Positions 40,916-42,329 of a stretch of 42,329 nucleotides of DNA are shown one piece after another. The notes under the pieces were generated by a model. It saw nothing but the letters and a program-made list of their open reading frames with translations. It did not search any database and had not been told where the DNA came from. The translations under genes were made by a program, and so were the position numbers. Origin of the DNA: a virus; the IMG/VR virus record IMGVR_UViG_3300010372_000006, positions 1 to 42,329 of that record; one strand, given 5' to 3'. Numbering within the stretch: position 1 is the stretch's first letter; every line of letters starts with the position of its first letter.

Positions 40916-41157
40916 GCATCCCTCCACTCACAGCCCTCACAGGCCGGATCTGTATCGCTCCAGGTATGCCCGCACGGCACTGGCTTCCACTCGGTCTGGT
41001 GGCTCACCATCCGGCGGGTGCCGTCTTCGTTCCAGCCGTCCTGGATCTCATAGGGCTTTGACTCATGCCGGGGCCTGGGGCTGTTGTGGCAGCCGTGACG
41101 GTGGGCCGGGTCTTTGTGGATGATGTGGTTCATGGTGTGGGTGGGTTGGTAGGTCAT
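40912..41157 (-). CDS. Small His/Cys-rich protein
   Basis: This 81-residue protein has a His-rich N-terminal half (HTMNHIIHKDPAHRHGCHN) and a C-terminal zinc-knuckle-like segment (PCGHTWSDTDPACEGCEW). It probably binds a metal. It overlaps both neighbours in ATGA fashion. The family is not recognised. Confidence 0.62.
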   Translation of the reverse strand: MTYQPTHTMNHIIHKDPAHRHGCHNSPRPRHESKPYEIQDGWNEDGTRRMVSHQTEWKPVPCGHTWSDTDPACEGCEWRDA

Positions 41158-41330
41158 TTGGCGGCCTCCCTGTACAAATCCCGAACCTTCTCAACGCACT
41201 CATCAAAGAATTGATCCCACCGAGGGTCTGGGTACGGGGCCACCGGGCCTACACAGGTGCCCAGCGGGCAGCCCTTGCAGCCTGGGTGTTTTTGGCAGTG
41301 GTCGATTACGTCTTGGGGGATGCGAGTCAT
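41154..41330 (-). CDS. Small Cys-rich protein (58 residues)
   Basis: This 58-residue frame has an ATG at 41330 and a TGA at 41154-41156. Both ends overlap the neighbours by 4 bp (ATGA), strongly suggesting a real gene. It begins MTRIPQDVIDHCQKHPGCKG and continues with CPLGTC. Cysteines at about 12, 18, 21 and 26 could form a zinc site. The C-terminus is helical (DQFFDECVEKVRDLYREA). The function is unknown. Confidence 0.7.
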   Translation of the reverse strand: MTRIPQDVIDHCQKHPGCKGCPLGTCVGPVAPYPDPRWDQFFDECVEKVRDLYREAAK

Positions 41331-41674
41331 GCTGCACCTCGCTTACGCGCTGTCAGCGGATTTACCCAGCCCATCATTTCCAGTTGGCGATTCAGGGCGA
41401 ACTCGGTCACGCCGTGGATCTTCGCCACTTGGGCCTTGCTCCGGTACGGGGCTTTGGCCTCCAGCCGGTCTCGCTCCTTCACGCACTGGCGAAGCGTTCT
41501 GGCGTTCTCGCTGGTCAGGCCAGGGGTTTGCTGGCCATCCAATGCCTTGTGCAATGCCCTACGGCTGCACTCGAACTTTCGAGCCAGGCTGCGATCTGAC
41601 AACTCGTATTGCTCGGCCTTGGTCTTGCAGCCCTCGATGTACTCACGGGCAGCCTGAAGTGTTTTTGTGCTCAT
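41327..41674 (-). CDS. HTH-like small protein next to DnaC-type loader
   Basis: This 115-residue protein is basic and helical. A helix-turn-helix-like segment lies near 25-45 (SDRSLARKFECSRRALHKAL) and another near 75-100 (RSKAQVAKIHGVTEFALNRQ). It overlaps the helicase-loader stop by 4 bp. It could be a replication-linked DNA-binding protein. No family is recognised with certainty. Confidence 0.7.
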   Translation of the reverse strand: MSTKTLQAAREYIEGCKTKAEQYELSDRSLARKFECSRRALHKALDGQQTPGLTSENARTLRQCVKERDRLEAKAPYRSKAQVAKIHGVTEFALNRQLEMMGWVNPLTARKRGAA

Positions 41675-42329
41675 GCTGCGCCTCCCTGCCGGTATGACTT
41701 CCAGTCAAAATCCAACGCCTTGCCGCCACCCTCTCTCAGACGGTCTACAACGCGCTCACCAACGCAATGCGGCAAGTCCTTCGCCTGAAGGTTCGAAATC
41801 AGCACTGTGGGCTTCTCAGACAGGTAGCGGGCGTTGATTGCCTCATAGGCGACCGCTTGTTCGAACTCGGTGAAGTTTTGAATGCCTACTTCGTCCAGAA
41901 CGACGAGGCGAGGCCGGGCAAAATCGTCGTACACGTCCTGCTCTGAGTGTTTAGCGCTCTTGGAGAATGAGCCCTTCACCTCACGGACCAGCTCGGCAAA
42001 CGTCCAGTAGGCGCAGAACTCACCAGTGGTGCGAATCGTTTGAGCTAGCAATGCGCACCCCAAGTGAGTCTTTCCGTTGCCGACCTTGCCCAGCATCAGC
42101 AGGCATCGGCCTTCGTGATCATTTCCGGAAACCAGTTCGGCGTAGCCCTGCAGCTTGGCCAAGTGCTTTTCAGCTTTTTGATTGACCGCCTGGAAGTTTT
42201 CAAACGTCTTGCCCATGAAGCGCAGCGGGATTCCAGACTTCTGCACAATGCGTTCTACGCGCTCCCGGTACATGGCCGCTTGACGCTCGCGCTCTTCAGT
42301 GCGGTTGCGCTCCGCTGCCGCTTCTGAAA
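41671..42329 (-). CDS. dnaC: DnaC-like replicative helicase loader (5' end cut by the window)
   Basis: The visible part is about 219 codons. The frame stays open through the window edge, so the ATG at 42273 may be internal and the true start may lie outside. The AAA+ core has LMLGKVGNGKTHLG (Walker A), LVVLDEVG (Walker B), VLISN (sensor region) and GERVVDRLREGG (Arg-finger region). It would load the host DnaB helicase at the phage origin. DnaC family proteins are about 240-250 residues, so little is missing. Confidence 0.9.
   Translation of the reverse strand, partial: SEAAAERNRTEERERQAAMYRERVERIVQKSGIPLRFMGKTFENFQAVNQKAEKHLAKLQGYAELVSGNDHEGRCLLMLGKVGNGKTHLGCALLAQTIRTTGEFCAYWTFAELVREVKGSFSKSAKHSEQDVYDDFARPRLVVLDEVGIQNFTEFEQAVAYEAINARYLSEKPTVLISNLQAKDLPHCVGERVVDRLREGGGKALDFDWKSYRQGGAA

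Noticed and set aside
1-42329. CRISPR arrays or insertion sequences
   Set aside because: No regularly spaced long repeats and no transposase-like gene were seen.

Overview
The window is most of an integrated, tailed bacteriophage (prophage) of podovirus-like organisation, probably from a marine-type gammaproteobacterium. The host guess rests on GC content, protein flavour and the integrase type. It is an impression, since no host gene is visible. The left end holds the integrase with a putative attachment/arm-site region. The right end is cut inside a replication gene, so the repressor and early region lie beyond the window.

Layout. (1) 1-1727, + strand: tyrosine integrase, preceded by four GCGGGTA repeats at about one-helical-turn spacing, and a small membrane protein. 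(2) Everything from 1751 to 42329 reads leftward on the - strand as tightly packed, often ATGA-overlapping genes. In order of transcription: a DnaC-like helicase loader (cut by the window edge), small zinc- or HTH-type proteins, NinB, an HNH/AP2 protein, NinG, a dATP/dGTP diphosphohydrolase-family protein, and a candidate late regulator at 37254-37739. Then comes a promoter followed at once by an intrinsic terminator (36650-36741), which looks like a lambda Q/pR'/tR' type late switch. Next are the lysis cassette (35337-36617), terminase small and large subunits, portal, scaffold, major capsid protein, head-tail adaptors and tail/fibre genes. The operon ends with small virion or ejection proteins and a giant 3290-residue polyvalent protein (1751-11623).

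The most striking system is a complete diversity-generating retroelement (DGR) at 20989-24200, set inside the tail-fibre genes. It has a target fibre gene (22713-24200) with a variable repeat (VR) at its 3' end, a post-VR hairpin, an Avd-like accessory protein, a template repeat (TR) that starts at the base after the avd stop codon, and a DGR-type reverse transcriptase. TR and VR are 97 bp each. They differ at 17 positions, and all 17 are adenines in the coding-strand TR, the signature of adenine-specific mutagenic retrohoming. The phage therefore probably diversifies its receptor-binding fibre, as Bordetella phage BPP-1 does, whose mtd-avd-TR-brt order is the same.

Other notable points are the domain mosaic of the giant protein (DdrB-like ParB, RadC-like JAMM, ADP-ribosyltransferase-like and LPD38-like regions), a small TTG-start gene overlapping the portal 3' end, a possible -1 frameshift pair near 15445, and an unrecognised alanine/serine-rich 611-residue structural protein. 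I saw no tRNA, rRNA, CRISPR array or insertion sequence.
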